Assembly (NCBI RefSeq): GCF_000002425.4
Contig: NC_037258.1
Location: 5,432,033 to 5,496,032, forward strand
DNA length: 64,000 bases
Direction of reading: 5' to 3'
Source of the DNA: Physcomitrium patens
Lineage: Eukaryota > Streptophyta > Bryopsida > Funariales > Funariaceae
Shown: piece by piece, positions 36,881 through 47,995 of the stretch
How positions within the stretch are numbered: the first letter of the stretch is position 1
How the letters are laid out: every line of letters begins with the position of its first letter
Notes under the pieces: model-generated
Database searches by the model: none
What the model saw: only the letters and a program-made list of their open reading frames with translations
Told to the model about the DNA's origin: nothing
Made by a program: the position numbers and the translations under genes

Positions 36881-37400
36881 CTTTTGTACCTCCATAATCT
36901 CGCTTTACAGTGGTACCTCCCCAAAATCCTTAAATCCTTCAACAATCTTTGGCAATGGTTTCTCCCTCAACCTATCTCGATTTCGTTCATGGTTAGGAGG
37001 TACTGTTAGAAATTGTACAGCTTTCCTCCCATCCTCGCTCCGTACCCTTGCATAAGCAGAACCATCGTCAAGTACCTTTGTTTCCATCCGTGTTGCCGTG
37101 ATATAAGGTTGTCCTAAAATCAATAGATAAGACGGTTTATCTTGAACGAAGAAATGTTGCTCCGTCGCAACATCCCCAATCCGAATTTTGACATCTGGAC
37201 AAGCTCCATATAATTTGCCTCGTGTGTTATTAGCTGCTTGTATTGCCCATCCATGTTCCATATCAATTGGCCATTTTTGCTTCTTATAAAGATCTTTAGA
37301 CATGAGATTTATTTCAGAACCATGGTCCACCAAAGCAACTATTGGTTCTTCTATATCTCCACCTTCACCAATACCTCAGTAGTTGCCCTTCTCCAATGCT
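36881..37400 (-). pseudogene. pol: Gyp-E protease
   Basis: The 142-codon piece 37333-36905 shows a retropepsin-like site VDHGSEINLM and the flap and C-terminal phrase YLLILGQPYITATRM. The catalytic triad reads DHG in place of DSG or DTG. Frames differ from gag on one side and RT on the other. The junction near 36905 (FGEVPL) looks like a small indel. Confidence 0.8.
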
Positions 37401-37458
37401 TTCGAGTATAATGGCTCAAAGTTTCCATTTCCTTGTCACTAGAATCGTTGAAACGTAC

Positions 37459-39276
37459 TCACTGATTATACCTATTCTTTTCATTTGTTGGTTGCTTGTA
37501 ACCAATATCAACCTCTTCTTCATCTTTATATATTCTTGCATCAATAGCATGACTCATTCTAGTTTCGCTCATTAATTGCCTCTTTCGCTTAATGCTGTCA
37601 ATGATAACATCATGAAACTCCTTCTTTGCAATTTCCAAAACTTCTTTCAATATGAATTCCACCTTAGTGTTTAATATACGTTCTTCTAACACCCCTTTCA
37701 AATTTGTTGCCGCTTCAATGTCAGAAAGTAGCTTATAAGCAATTAATTTGCCCTTATCTTTTGTCTCCGTTGTTTTTTCTCCCAATGATGCTGAGGTATC
37801 CTTTATAGGCAATTCTTGTGAAGCTGCCTCTCGAGCCTTGTCTCCTCGAGTTTGCCTCTTAGAAGAATTTCCTACTCTAGTATCATCAAAATTTCCTCGT
37901 CTTTTTTCTTCCATCAAAGCTTCATGTTGGCTCTTAGCAACATATGCATGAACTGAAAGAGACTCAACAGGATCCTCTCAACCTGTTCTTCCTCGTATTG
38001 TAGCTGCAGTTCTCAATAACGCTTCTCGAGGTAATTTCTCTTCTTGCATTGTAGAAACGGCAGAAGCCCAAAACTCACTAGTTTCCGTACTTCCACCAAT
38101 TTCATCATCTACTCTAGCACCATAACTTGCACTTTCTCGTACTACTGTTTCATGCTCTTTTAAGTAATCTTGAACCAATGCTCTCATTCCTCCCTTGCCA
38201 AAATTGGTTTGAAGAAGATCCTTCCTATCTTTCAATGCTATCTTCCCATCTTTCCAGCAAATAATTCCCTGCCATATCATATTATTAAATTCATTGCAAT
38301 CTTTTCTAGTGTGTGAAGCATCATCACACCAAATGCATCTTTGTACATATCCTTGTTTTGAAACATTCTTCGAATTGTTTATAGAAGTATTCTCTTCAAG
38401 TATTGCTAATTTGATTTGAAGATCTCGCATTCCTTGTATAATTTCTTCCATACCCATATCTGCTTTCTTTGACAAGGATGTCGAAGGTTGAACTGTAGGC
38501 ATTGTCGGTGGTGTTGTACGTATTGGAGCTTTGGGTGCTTGTACTGTTTTCGGAATATTGCTCCTATCCTTCCTCCATTCTTTTTTTGTAAGCAACCCCA
38601 CCGCATCTTCAACGTTCTTCCACTTTGTTGTCAATCCTTCATCTTCTTCTTTGTCTTCAAGAAGGAGTTAAAATTTTCCTTGCAATTCTCCATCAGCAGC
38701 TTGAAGAAATAGATCAACTTTGTTCGGCTCCAATGTCAATTTTTCTACCTTCGATAATTGAGAGTACTGCCTCTCAAATTCCCTTAGTAGCTCTGTTGCT
38801 TGTAAATTCTTATTCGGCCGTTCAATCCATCCCAGAAACAGCTTCTTAGTAACGCAATCAGAATCTTCCAAGAAATATTTGTCTTTCAATGCATGTGAAA
38901 AATCCTCCCATGAATTCCCACAACGATCCGTAATCGATGTAATGTGGTCCCTTATCTCCGGTATCGTGGCAAGTCCAAATAGTGCAACCATTTTCTTCTC
39001 AGAAACCCGATTTAATTCCATTTCACGAACATAACATCTTAAATACCTTGAAATATTCCTTCCATCAAATTGATCAATTTTATTGACCACTGCTTGCAAT
39101 GCTTTGGTTGCCAAAGCTTCCTTTTGATCATTGCTTTGCTGTTGCTGCATTGACAATGAGAAGGCTTGAAACAAACTAGCAATAGACGGATCCATGTGCA
39201 TACCTTGTCCTTTAGAAGACTCCCCACTAGAAACTTCTCCCAAAAATCCTTCAAAATTTTTATTTTCGTTTTCCAT
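37459..39276 (-). pseudogene. gag: Gyp-E gag
   Basis: A single frame starts at ATG 39276, only 72 bases inside the 5' LTR, and runs to 37459 with stops near 38666 and 37976. The N-terminal third carries INQFDGRN-like wording (KIDQFDGRNISRYLRCY) and MVALFGLATIPEIRDHI. A CCHC zinc knuckle CIWCDDASHTRKDC lies near 38340-38298. The last part (NLKGVLEERILNTKVEFILK) resembles a region I recall as DUF4100, unverified. It would form the particle. Confidence 0.85.
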
Positions 39277-39325
39277 AAAAATAAAGATAAAATCAACCGA
39301 AATCTAATACCTTCTACCTCAAGCT

Positions 39326-39343
39326 TTCACGTCGGGATCACCA
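39326..39343 (-). promoter_or_regulatory. Gyp-E primer-binding site
   Basis: Four bases after the 5' LTR, the element strand reads TGGTGATCCCGACGTGAA, a tRNA 3'-end complement by its TGG start. This contrasts with the chromoviruses in this window, which lack such a site. Confidence 0.65.
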
Positions 39344-39347
39344 CTTA

Positions 39348-40646
39348 TGTCGTATTACGTGCTTTCCTGCTCGAGAACGCGCCGGGCATCTGGCTGTAGA
39401 AGGTAGTATGGAGATTCGCCGATAGTCAAGCAGTCTATCAGTTTTTGACTGCTGGAATATAAACGACTGCAACAATGTACCGTAAATCTATACGGATGCT
39501 CTTTGACTGCTTGTCGAAGTCTTTTTTTTGCCCCAGCTGATAGGTCTCTAGACGTTACAGAGAACCCCGAACAACCCAAACTGTTAATCTTCAATACCCC
39601 TTTGTACTTACGATCTTGTATCCACTGACTGTCTTGTTAGATTAATCCAATAAATTTCATTCACTCCGCATACTCAATCCTATAGACACCCTTTTAATCC
39701 TTCAATCACAGACGTAACTCGATTCTACAAAACAGTCAAGAGTATTCAAACCCACTTCATTTAAAAATCCCGATTCACCATTACAACACTGACTTCAGCA
39801 GCGATTGCCTCAGTCTTCCCAAAACTCTACGAAGAAGAAAAATCCAAATTCTATGTCTTTCCTTCCCCGACCCGAAGCATGAAGCTCCTCTCTCTAATTC
39901 CCTTGATCTTCAAAACCCTCAATGAAAAAACCGAACTGGTAACCTTGCAGAAGCTCGAAAACTAGCTCCCCCTCCGATTCCCCCCTAACCTTATCCTCTG
40001 AATTTCTTCAATCTTCCGTCTTAGATCCAGAATTGGCTCCCACCTCAAGTTTGGATCCGAAATTGGCTCTCGCCGTCAAGCTTTCTCCTCCATTTTTACC
40101 TTTAAGAAATCCATTTACCAAAAACAACATTCCTTGAAATGGCACAGAGAACACGACAGCCTGAAACAGAATCGAACACCGTAATCGGGACCACATTGAG
40201 TCACCCGACCAATTCAGGTCCTATATTGGGAAAGATGCCCGTAGTAACCTGGATGTTCCCGTAATTGGGTCAAATTGGTCCTCGCATCAGATTGGCTAAG
40301 ACCTGTAGTAAGACCTGGATTTCCCGTAATTAGACTGCATTGGGTTGACCGGCCAATTCAGGTCTCATATTGAATAAGAGGACCCGGATTGGATTATCGA
40401 AATTGGATCCAATTGGCTCCTCGAACCCATCGTGTGAATTGGTCCTTCTCTTCCTACTGACTCCCGTTATTGGAATCGAATGGAGCATTTCAGTATGCCC
40501 CGGCTGACTGTAACGGAGTGACTGAACCTGACCACTCAGTATTTGTACTGGAGTTGGTCGATGCTCCCAATATTCGAGGTAACTGAATATTAATAAAATT
40601 CCCCTTTCTTTTTATTTTCACTGTATACTCGTGTTACAACACGACA
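39348..40646 (-). repeat. Gyp-E 5' LTR
   Basis: Begins and ends like 32049-33364, with scattered transitions and a much shorter T run near 39522. Confidence 0.93.
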
Positions 40647-40650
40647 CCGT

Positions 40651-41250
40651 AGTTAAAAACTGATCATAATGGCATTCCTTCCAAACCTTGGCTCTATTAA
40701 GGGACGCAGCCATCGTAACGGGTTGAGCTTTCTTTACAAATATTTTTAGCTCTGGTGGGTGCAAACCATTGATTAATATGGATAAGATAAATACCTCCGG
40801 CATTTGGTGATTCGGCCACTTACTAAGTATATCAACTACTCAGCCATAGTACAATTCCACCACTTCCCCTAAGATCATTTTGCTATTCATTAACCTCTCT
40901 CGAAGGCGGTCCTCAAAACCAATTGGCCGAAGATGAGATAAAAATCCATTCTTCAATGCTTCCCAATTCGGAAATTGATCCACTGGTTGGCCGTTGTACC
41001 ATTCAAACGTTGTATCTTTTAAGGTCACTGGCAGCCATCGCAACCAAATATCTTCAGTTTTGTCATTATTAGTTACACATGTTGTAAGAAACTGAGACAA
41101 ATGTTGATCAGGATCTGCACCCGAAAATCCCTGAAAAGTAGGTAGTGGCGTGACACTAGTGGTACGATCGCCTACTGCATCCATTTGTACTGCAATCGGA
41201 ATGGCTGGTCCTCCTGACGCCATTGAATTTCTTGTTCTGCTGAACTCCAT
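40651..41250 (-). pseudogene. gag: OTA-2 gag, first part
   Basis: From ATG 41250 the frame gives VQMDAVGDRTTSV, GADPDQHLSQFLTTC and DTTFEWYNGQPVDQFPNWE, which match OTA-1 gag closely. It is open to 40840, then continues past one stop to CHYDQFLTT at the Gyp-E insertion point. Confidence 0.87.
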
Positions 41251-41906
41251 TTTAAAATAATCTCTGCTTTTCTTTATTCTAATTTTTGAGCTCTCAGTGC
41301 TCCTCGATTTACTGTTATTTTCTGCAAATAGTTTTATTGGTTGAATTACAAGTAAAAATATTGGATTTTGAAATATAATATAGTTATCTTTATTGGCGAC
41401 TAATTTGTGCCAATCTAAAGAGCCACTATGGCTCGTTTCAGCGATACCTTTTACTGAAAAAATACCCAATGGAGTACCAAATTCTTCTACGCCTCCTTCT
41501 CTTTTAGTTAACGACAAGATTTCTACTGGAATATTAACAAAATTTCTCGCAAGTATTCTTGGTAATTTTTCTAACGGTACATACGACTGCAGAATTAACA
41601 GTCTGTCCAATTATTGATATGTTTGGATATGTCGATAAGCTTGCAACCATGGTTTAATCCAATTCTGTCAATGCTTCCTTTTAAGATTATGTTCTTGCTC
41701 CTCTCTAAGCAAGTTCCTTCCTTGCGCTCTTTTCTGTCTTTCTCTCAACTAATTTATTTTCTTCGATGCAATGTTTTTATTCTTATTAACCATAATCTTG
41801 CTTCAAATACTATTGAAATCATCTTCCATTGCTAATTTTTTCACACGTTTGGTAATTAATTCCTAACACTCAAAGCTATTATCACTTTCCGGCAGCAACG
41901 ACAATA
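41251..41906 (-). other. OTA-2 5' leader with an open extension
   Basis: The leader is 656 bases, against 244 in OTA-1. In the gag frame it stays open for about 120 codons upstream of the gag ATG (from 41610). That stretch includes VPLEKLPRILARNFVNIP and EEFGTPLGIFSVKG, which look protein-like but which I do not recognise. No ATG starts this extension. The bases next to the LTR (TATTGTCGTTGCTGCC) resemble the OTA-1 primer site only in GCTGCC. Confidence 0.5.
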
Positions 41907-42728
41907 TGTGATTGCTCATTTTACTTATTCCGGAAGAAACCTCCCAGAATAAACCCGTATAGGGAGATTCGAACACGGAAAATGATTAGTTGTTTAAGCG
42001 TTCATATTAGGGTCACACAATCAATTACTTCCTGAATGTATCCTCTCTATTTCCAATATCTGAACACACAAAGAAACTATAATCTCTTCCTTCACCTTAT
42101 CGGTCTCTTCATTACAACAATTCAGTCATACCAATAACTACTATTTCCACCAATATATTCACCCTCATAATCTCCAACTGTAATATTGCGCCTTCACAGC
42201 TTTCAGCACAAAATTATCCTCGTTCCAATCATTGGAATTCTTCACACAGAACTGCCATTCACATTACAGTGTTTCACACAAACACAAACTCATTCTCTCT
42301 ACTGAACTACAATCAGATTTCAGCATTCAATCTTTCTTCTTTTCAAATAATACCAATCACATTTCTATTCCGTAATTCACTTCACAATATTCAGAAACTC
42401 TCAATCCTCTTATTCAAAGAAAATAACAAACAAAAGAAAAGAGATAGCACCAAGCTTACTCCGGCTCACACTATCACAGCGATGGCCCTTGGCTCATGAC
42501 TATCACAGTCTGGCCCTCGGCTTACGACTCTCATAGTCTAACCCTCTCTTCCCCTCTCCCATCCTCTTTATACTACTCCGAGATACCAACTCCTATACTA
42601 TAGATGATAACTACTTTTCCTAACTATTCATCCATTCTACCTGCTGAACCACCTTTTCAGCAATTATCTATCCCTGTTTACACTATACACTAGGTATCTA
42701 CATTCTGCAAATAACTACTTATTCTACA
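41907..42728 (-). repeat. OTA-2 5' LTR
   Basis: 822 bp, same length as the 3' LTR. On the element strand it starts TGTAGAATA, as in OTA-1, and ends GCAATCACA. Confidence 0.93.
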
Positions 42729-42733
42729 ATAGT

Positions 42734-43233
42734 CGATTTAAAAAATTTCCAAGAAAACTTCAAGTTCGATGGCATGGACCATATCGAGTTATTGACGGAT
42801 TTCCAAATGGTTCAATACAATTGGAAGATTTTATGGGTACTAAATTTATGATATAGACTAAATTAGCCGTATTAGTGAAGGAGACCAATAATTTAGTGCA
42901 GACCAATACACCAGTTTCAGCGACAATATCTTCGGAGATACCTTTGAAACTAACAAAAGAATGACAAAAGATGTTGGAGAAGCGTGACAACCAAATTGCA
43001 GTCTTGAGTCTTAGGTATAAGAATTGGGTTTGTTGAATGAAGATCTAACGGCGCATTTGGATGGAGAACCATTGAACACTGAGGCAGATGACGAAGATGT
43101 AAAGAGGAGAAGGTCACCAATTCAAAGGGTGGTAAGCCAACGCCATTGACTGAAGAAGCCAACGCTACTATGTCTTTATAAGTTGAGGCTAAATAATGTT
43201 TGCGAGGGCACTGCACAATTAGGAGTGGGACTA
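42734..43233 (+). pseudogene. pol: OTA-1 integrase C-terminus and pol tail
   Basis: The frame rejoins across OTA-2 with FKKFPRKLQVRWHGPYRV (42738-42791), an integrase C-terminal domain, then DGFPNGSIQLEDF. A tail with a Lys/Gln/Glu-rich, helix-prone segment follows (42950-43130). The polypurine tract TTAGGAGTGGGACTA ends just before the 3' LTR. Confidence 0.8.
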
Positions 43234-43535
43234 TGTAGAATAGGTAAATAAACTTTGTGGTAAGTTACTGGTTGGTTATTGATAACTTTAAGAATTAGAA
43301 TGATGGTTAGGCAGTTTGGTTAGTAACAATAGGTTGTTAGTAGAATAAATGGTTAAGAATTCAAAGGATCATAACCTTTGAAATTTGCTAGCCGATAGTC
43401 CATCTTTTGGTAGAATAAAGAGCTTGAGGAAAGGAAGATCGGGGCCAGACTGTGAGAGTCATAAGCATAGAGTCCAGACTATGAGAGTCGTAAGCCAAGG
43501 AGCCAGATTGTGAGAGTCATAAGCCAAAGGGCCAA
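43234..43535 (+). repeat. OTA-1 3' LTR, first part
   Basis: Starts TGTAGAATAGGTAAATA like the 5' LTR and ends with three units of the 29-bp tandem repeat. Chr-4 is inserted inside the repeat array. Confidence 0.9.
43440..43535 (+). repeat. 29-bp tandem repeats, first three units
   Basis: Units of the form GCCAGACTGTGAGAGTCGTA followed by AGCCAAGGG. The array continues at 49743 after Chr-4. Confidence 0.85.
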
Positions 43536-43956
43536 TGTCACGGACACAGAATACAGAATTGATATCTACCAAGAAGTTCAAGAAGAACTTGCAAGAACTA
43601 GATTAATCAACTGAATACAAGAACAACACCAGAGAGGTGAGCTAGAGCTCCAAGAGATGTGTTGTCGAGACTGAAGAATTCTTCAACCTCAATTCCAATA
43701 TATACTCCTATTTAGGAAGCTTCTCAAGCAACTTCTACCAACTAAGAAGCTTCTAGAAGGTTCCAGAGACTTGCTTCTAGAAGGTTCTAGAAACTTATCT
43801 CTAGAAGGTTCTAAAGACTATGTCCCCAACATCTTCTACCAACTAAGAAGCTTCTTGAAGGTTCTAGAGACTTACTTTTAGAAGGTTCTAGAAGCTTGTC
43901 TCTAGAAGGTTCTAGAAACTTGTCTCTAGAAGGTTCTAAGGACTATGTCTCTAACA
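43536..43956 (-). repeat. Chr-4 3' LTR
   Basis: On the element strand it starts TGTTAGAGACATAG after the purine tract AAAGGAGGAGGTGA and ends GTGACA. It contains seven heat-shock-element modules, TATATA at 43699-43704 and a perfect 16-bp palindrome CTGAAGAATTCTTCAG at the expected transcript start. Confidence 0.93.
43744..43942 (-). promoter_or_regulatory. Heat-shock-element array in the Chr-4 3' LTR
   Basis: Seven copies of a CTAGAAGGTTCTAG-like module spaced about 22-25 bp, most fitting the heat-shock factor site CTnGAAnnTTCnAG. It lies just upstream of the TATA box in element orientation. The match is seen directly; binding and heat response are inferred. Confidence 0.7.
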
Positions 43957-44102
43957 TCACCTCCTCCTTTAGCTTTGAGGTCTCTGAGAAGCAATATTGT
44001 TGTCAATCAGTACCAATGCAGAAAAATGAAGATCTTTCGCATAACGTCTGTTATGAACTCCAACTGTTATTCACGAGGCAAGTGGTTCATCGGCCCTTGA
44101 AG

Positions 44103-44336
44103 TCAATGGTAGTGGCCCACTCCTTCAACTTCTGACCAAGCATGAACTTTCGTGTCTTCATTGTAAAATTGTCTTGCAAATATGCCTTCTGGTTGACCAT
44201 TGTAAGCAGGCTCGGACTCAAATACAATCACTAGTGATCGGTTACTTAGTATCCTCCATCGTCGTCGTGGTGCAGGTGGTTCTTCATCTCGGGGTTGCCT
44301 TCGTGAATTAGTTGGTTGAGATAATCTAACTCGCAT
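44103..44336 (-). CDS. Chr-4 post-pol ORF (truncated by a stop)
   Basis: ATG 44336 opens a frame of 77 codons. The N-terminus is basic and Arg-rich (RRQPRDEEPPAPRRRWRI), followed by SEPAYNGQPEG and HAWSEVEGVGHYH. It ends at a TGA where Chr-5 has Trp (HYHWLQGPMNHL); homology continues for about 20 codons beyond. No known domain, signal peptide or membrane segment is visible. It lies downstream of pol and of an internal purine tract (44449-44462). A protein conserved in both copies is inferred; its function is unknown. Transcription would be from the LTR. Confidence 0.5.
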   Translation of the reverse strand: MRVRLSQPTNSRRQPRDEEPPAPRRRWRILSNRSLVIVFESEPAYNGQPEGIFARQFYNEDTKVHAWSEVEGVGHYH

Positions 44337-44439
44337 AGTATCTATCTCTTGGCTATCCGTATCAGAAGACCAAACTATGGCTACTGAAAAAATTCTATTT
44401 TATCTTGGAGAAAATAACTACATCAACTATGAATTTTGG

Positions 44440-44462
44440 TGGCGCCCTCCCCTTTTCTTATA
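44440..44462 (-). promoter_or_regulatory. Internal purine tract after Chr-4 pol
   Basis: On the element strand AGAAAAGGGGAGGGCG follows the pol stop by about 35 bases. Chr-5 has AGAAAGGAGGAGAG at the same place. In most chromoviruses the polypurine tract that precedes the LTR stands here, so this may be an old or second tract. Confidence 0.45.
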
Positions 44463-44497
44463 TTCTTAGGTGAGCAAGCTTCAGAAAGAAGCTATTC

Positions 44498-47400
44498 TCA
44501 AACCGGCTTAGATTTATGAGGATGTTGTTGATGAAACTCCTGTACTTTTTGTGGCGCATTGGTGAGATTTTCAGCTGGCTCCCACGTTTGCTCATTAATG
44601 TCCTAGCCGCACCAATGAACAAGATACTCCAACTTGCCCCACCTTCGTCGAGAATCTAGCACCTTTTCAACCTCGTATTCCTCGTGGTTCTTGATCTCAA
44701 TACTAGGTGGTGGACATTGCACTCTTTTAGGAAAAAATGACTCTCCATAAGGCTCCAACAAAGAAACATGAAAGACTGGATGTACCTTCATAGAAGCCGG
44801 TAATTCCAGACGGTACGCCACTGGATTGATTTGCTTTTGGATGATAAATGGTCTCAATCTTTGATAGTCCAACTTATCACATGGTTGCTTGGTCTTGATA
44901 TTCCATCGAAGAAGCCATGCTTTATCTCTAATTTTGAAAGTATGTGCTTGATTCCGAAATCTATCTGCAGACGCCTTGTAGGATTCTTGAGCAGATTGTA
45001 ATTAAAGCTTCATCGTATTTTGAAGCTCTGATAATTGTTTCGCAAATCCTTCAGCTACTGGATTGTTATTTGTTGATGGACTCAATAAATCAAGCTTTCG
45101 ATGATATCCATAGTTGGAAAAGAATGGTGTGTATTGAGTTGACGCATAAAGGGTGTTGTTATATGCAAACTCGGCTAGCTGCAAATATGTGGTCCAATAG
45201 TCTTGCTGATAGTTGATGCTGCATCGTAAGTATTGTTCCAAGACTTGGTTCATCTCTTCTATTTGGCCGTCAGTTTGAAGATGAAAAGCCGAAAAAAGCT
45301 TGATATCCACCTTCAGTATCTCAAAGAGAGATCTCCAAAACTTTGATACGAATTGGGTTCCTCGATCTGATACGATATCATCTAGTAGTCCATGATATCA
45401 ATACACATTATCGAGAAAGAACCTTGCTGTGACTTCACTAGACAATGTCTTCTTACAAGGAACAAAGTACGCCAACTTTGTAAGCCGATCTACCACGACA
45501 AAGATGTTGTCAAATGAGTTTGATGATGGAAGGTCCGTGATGAAGTCCATGGAAACTGAAGACCATGGGCGACGTGGAATCGATAATGGCTGTAAGAGTC
45601 CATAAGGGCGATGCCAAGGATTCTTGGATCTTGAACACATGTCGAAGGAGAGGACAAAATCTTTCACATCCTTCCACATTTGGAGCCACCAAAAATCTTG
45701 AGAAATAAGCTCCAAGGTCTTGTTGAATCCAAAATGTCCTGCAGCTAGAAAATTGTGGTGAGATTAAAGAACTCGGAGTCGTGTTGATCTTTTTGGGATA
45801 TATAACCGCTCTTCAAAGTATAAAAGATCTCCCTCCACCTTGAACTTTTCGTCATTGGCATGCTGCTTAATATCAATTGCTACTGAATCTTCAATGGTTA
45901 CGGTACATACCTGATTCAGGAAATCAACATCAATTGGCATAATAGTAGCGCAAAGCTGAAATTGCTCTAGCTTTAACAATGTCGTACATTGTTGATCAAA
46001 TGCTGCTTCTCTAACCTTTGGTACAAGATACGATCTCCTCGATAAGGTATCAGATAATCCTTGCTGCTTTTCAGGTTGATAAGTGATAATATAATCGAAC
46101 CTAGATAGCAACATATTCCACCGAGCTTGACGTTGATTTAGAACTCGAGCCGACATGAAATACTCCAATCTTGTGATCTGTATATACGATCACTGGATGT
46201 GCAGCTCATCAAGAAAGTGACACCATTCTTGGAAAGAATCCACTATAGCAAGAAATTCCTTATCGTGGATCTCATAATTGATTTCAGCAGTAGAGAACTT
46301 TCGAGAATAGAATGCAACCGGATGTAGCTTCTTGTCTTCTCCCATTTGTGAAAGTACAGCTCCCAAAGCAAAATTTGAAGCATCAGTTTCTCAATAGAAG
46401 GCCTTTGTAAAATCTGGATGTACGAAGATTGGAGTTGTAGTAAATGCGGTCTTCAGGTTTTGAAACGCCTTTTCTGCTAGAGGTCCCCATTCCAGCTTAT
46501 CCTTGCATGTCAACCGAGTGAGAGGAGCAGCAACTTGAGAGTAATTCTTGATGAAGATCCGATAGAAGTTGGTAAAGCTAAGAAAGCATTGTACGTCCCT
46601 CACCGTCTTTGAAACCTCCTAGGACACGATTGCTTCCACTTTCTTGGGATCCATCTTCAAGCCTTTTGTAGTCGCAATGAACCCCAGAAATTCCATCTCT
46701 ATTTGGTGAAATATACACTTCTCCAACTTGGCATATAATCCTCGCTTGCATAGTTTCTTCAAGATCAAACGAACATGTTTTTCATGCTCTTCCTCATTTT
46801 TGGAGAATATCAAAATATCATCCAAATAGATGACAACAAAATCATCAAGGTACTCTCGGAAAATGTCATTCATCATATGTTGAAAGACCGCTGGAGCATT
46901 GGTAAGACCAAAGGACATGACATTATACTCAAAATAGCCATACCTTGTACGAAATGTTGTCTTCCACTCATCTCCTTCCTTGATTCATACAAGGTTGTAA
47001 GCTCTCGTTAGATCAATTTTTGTAAAGATCCTTGCACGTCCAAGTTGTTCTAAGAGACCAGAAATCAAGGGTAACGGATAATGATTCTTCTTTGTTATCT
47101 TAATGAGGCCTCGATAGTCCATGCACATCCGCAACAAGCCATCTTTCTTCTTCACAAATAAGATGGGTGCTCCAGTTGACGATTTTGAATGGTGGATGAA
47201 GTTCTTGGCTAGATTCTCGTCGATGTACTTGTGCAACTCTGCCAACTCCATCTGCGATAGATTGTAGATTGGGCCAAAAGGTGGTTGTGCTCCTTCCTGT
47301 AAGTCTATGACGCAATCATATGGTCTGTGTTCCGGTAGCATGTCGGTATTTTTCTTTTGAAACACGTCTTTAAAATCCTTATATTGCTCCGGTATACTTG

Positions 47401-47995
47401 CTATCGAGATCTTCTCCCCGGTAGTTGGAGCCGCATAAATGATAAACGATGTGCCTCCCTTAGACAATCTTATAAATGCTCTTGCTCCAATAAATAAGGA
47501 TTTCTCTATTCGGGGTTTTCTACTAGGCTTGCTCTTGGGTGGTTTTGTGGAAAAGGTCATCTTCCGTAACTTCCAATCTATGAATGGGTTATGCTTTTCC
47601 AACCAGGAAAGACCAAGAATAATAGGATTTGATGGGGTTCTAATAATATTGAAAATAATATGACTACTATGGTCCTTAAACGTCACTTCTATAGGTTCTG
47701 ATTCATGGGTGACACTACCTGACAATAAAGGTCGCCCATCTATGACCTCAACGTGAACAAGTTTGGATTTTTGTACTAAAGGGATCTTATGACGCTTTGT
47801 AAATTCTTTGTCTAAGAAATAAGCAGATGCTCCTGAATCTAATAATGCTAAGGTTCTCAGTTTCTGAGGGCCAATAAACGAAGGGATTGTAAAAAAAAGG
47901 GCAGCTTGAGCAGAAAGAAAGGAACCTCGTTGTTGTTGCGATATTTCACCGTCCAGCTGTACGGTTCCTATTGTGGCTGGGCATCCTCGTTTTCT
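44498..47995 (-). pseudogene. pol: Chr-4 pol: protease, RT, RNase H, integrase, chromodomain
   Basis: Protease is at about 47950-47600, its active-site region near 47840 (DSGASAYFLD). RT has ILFVKKKDGLLRMCMDYRG, SFGLTNAPAVFQHMMND and the intact catalytic box YLDDIL (near 46820). RNase H includes [14 protein letters not shown] and [15 protein letters not shown]. Integrase has the zinc-binding end CSRSKNPWHRPYG, the Asp in SMDFITDLP and HLQTDGQIEEMNQVLEQ around the Glu. The chromodomain is EVEKVLDSRRRWGKLEYLVHW (two blocks, 44695-44600). Stops interrupt it at several points, most shared with Chr-5. A 1-base loss plus the shared 2-base loss near 46200-46165 cancel each other. Confidence 0.92.

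Larger units (their letters stand above)
32049..40646 (-). mobile_element. Gyp-E, youngest-looking Ty3/gypsy element
   Basis: LTRs of 1316 bp (32049-33364) and 1299 bp (39348-40646) are very similar, begin TGTCGT and end ACGACA. A 4-bp duplication CCGT flanks the element (32045-32048 and 40647-40650). Removing it rejoins OTA-2 gag (CHYDQFLTT-EATMIP), matching OTA-1 CHYDQLLTV-EATMIS. It encodes gag, protease, RT, RNase H and integrase with few lesions. From memory the wording is that of a Ty3/gypsy group common in seed-free plants. That lineage is not verified. Confidence 0.93.
27923..42728 (-). mobile_element. OTA-2, deleted Athila/Tat-like element
   Basis: LTRs of exactly 822 bp each bound the element, with a perfect ATAGT duplication at 27918-27922 and 42729-42733. 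Removing it rejoins the OTA-1 integrase (LLYDS-RFKKFPRKLQVRWHG). It is the same family as OTA-1: gag, protease and LTR ends (TGTAGAATA) match. It keeps gag, protease and the first part of RT, then jumps to the pol tail, so RT, RNase H and integrase are lost. Gyp-E sits in its gag. Confidence 0.93.
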
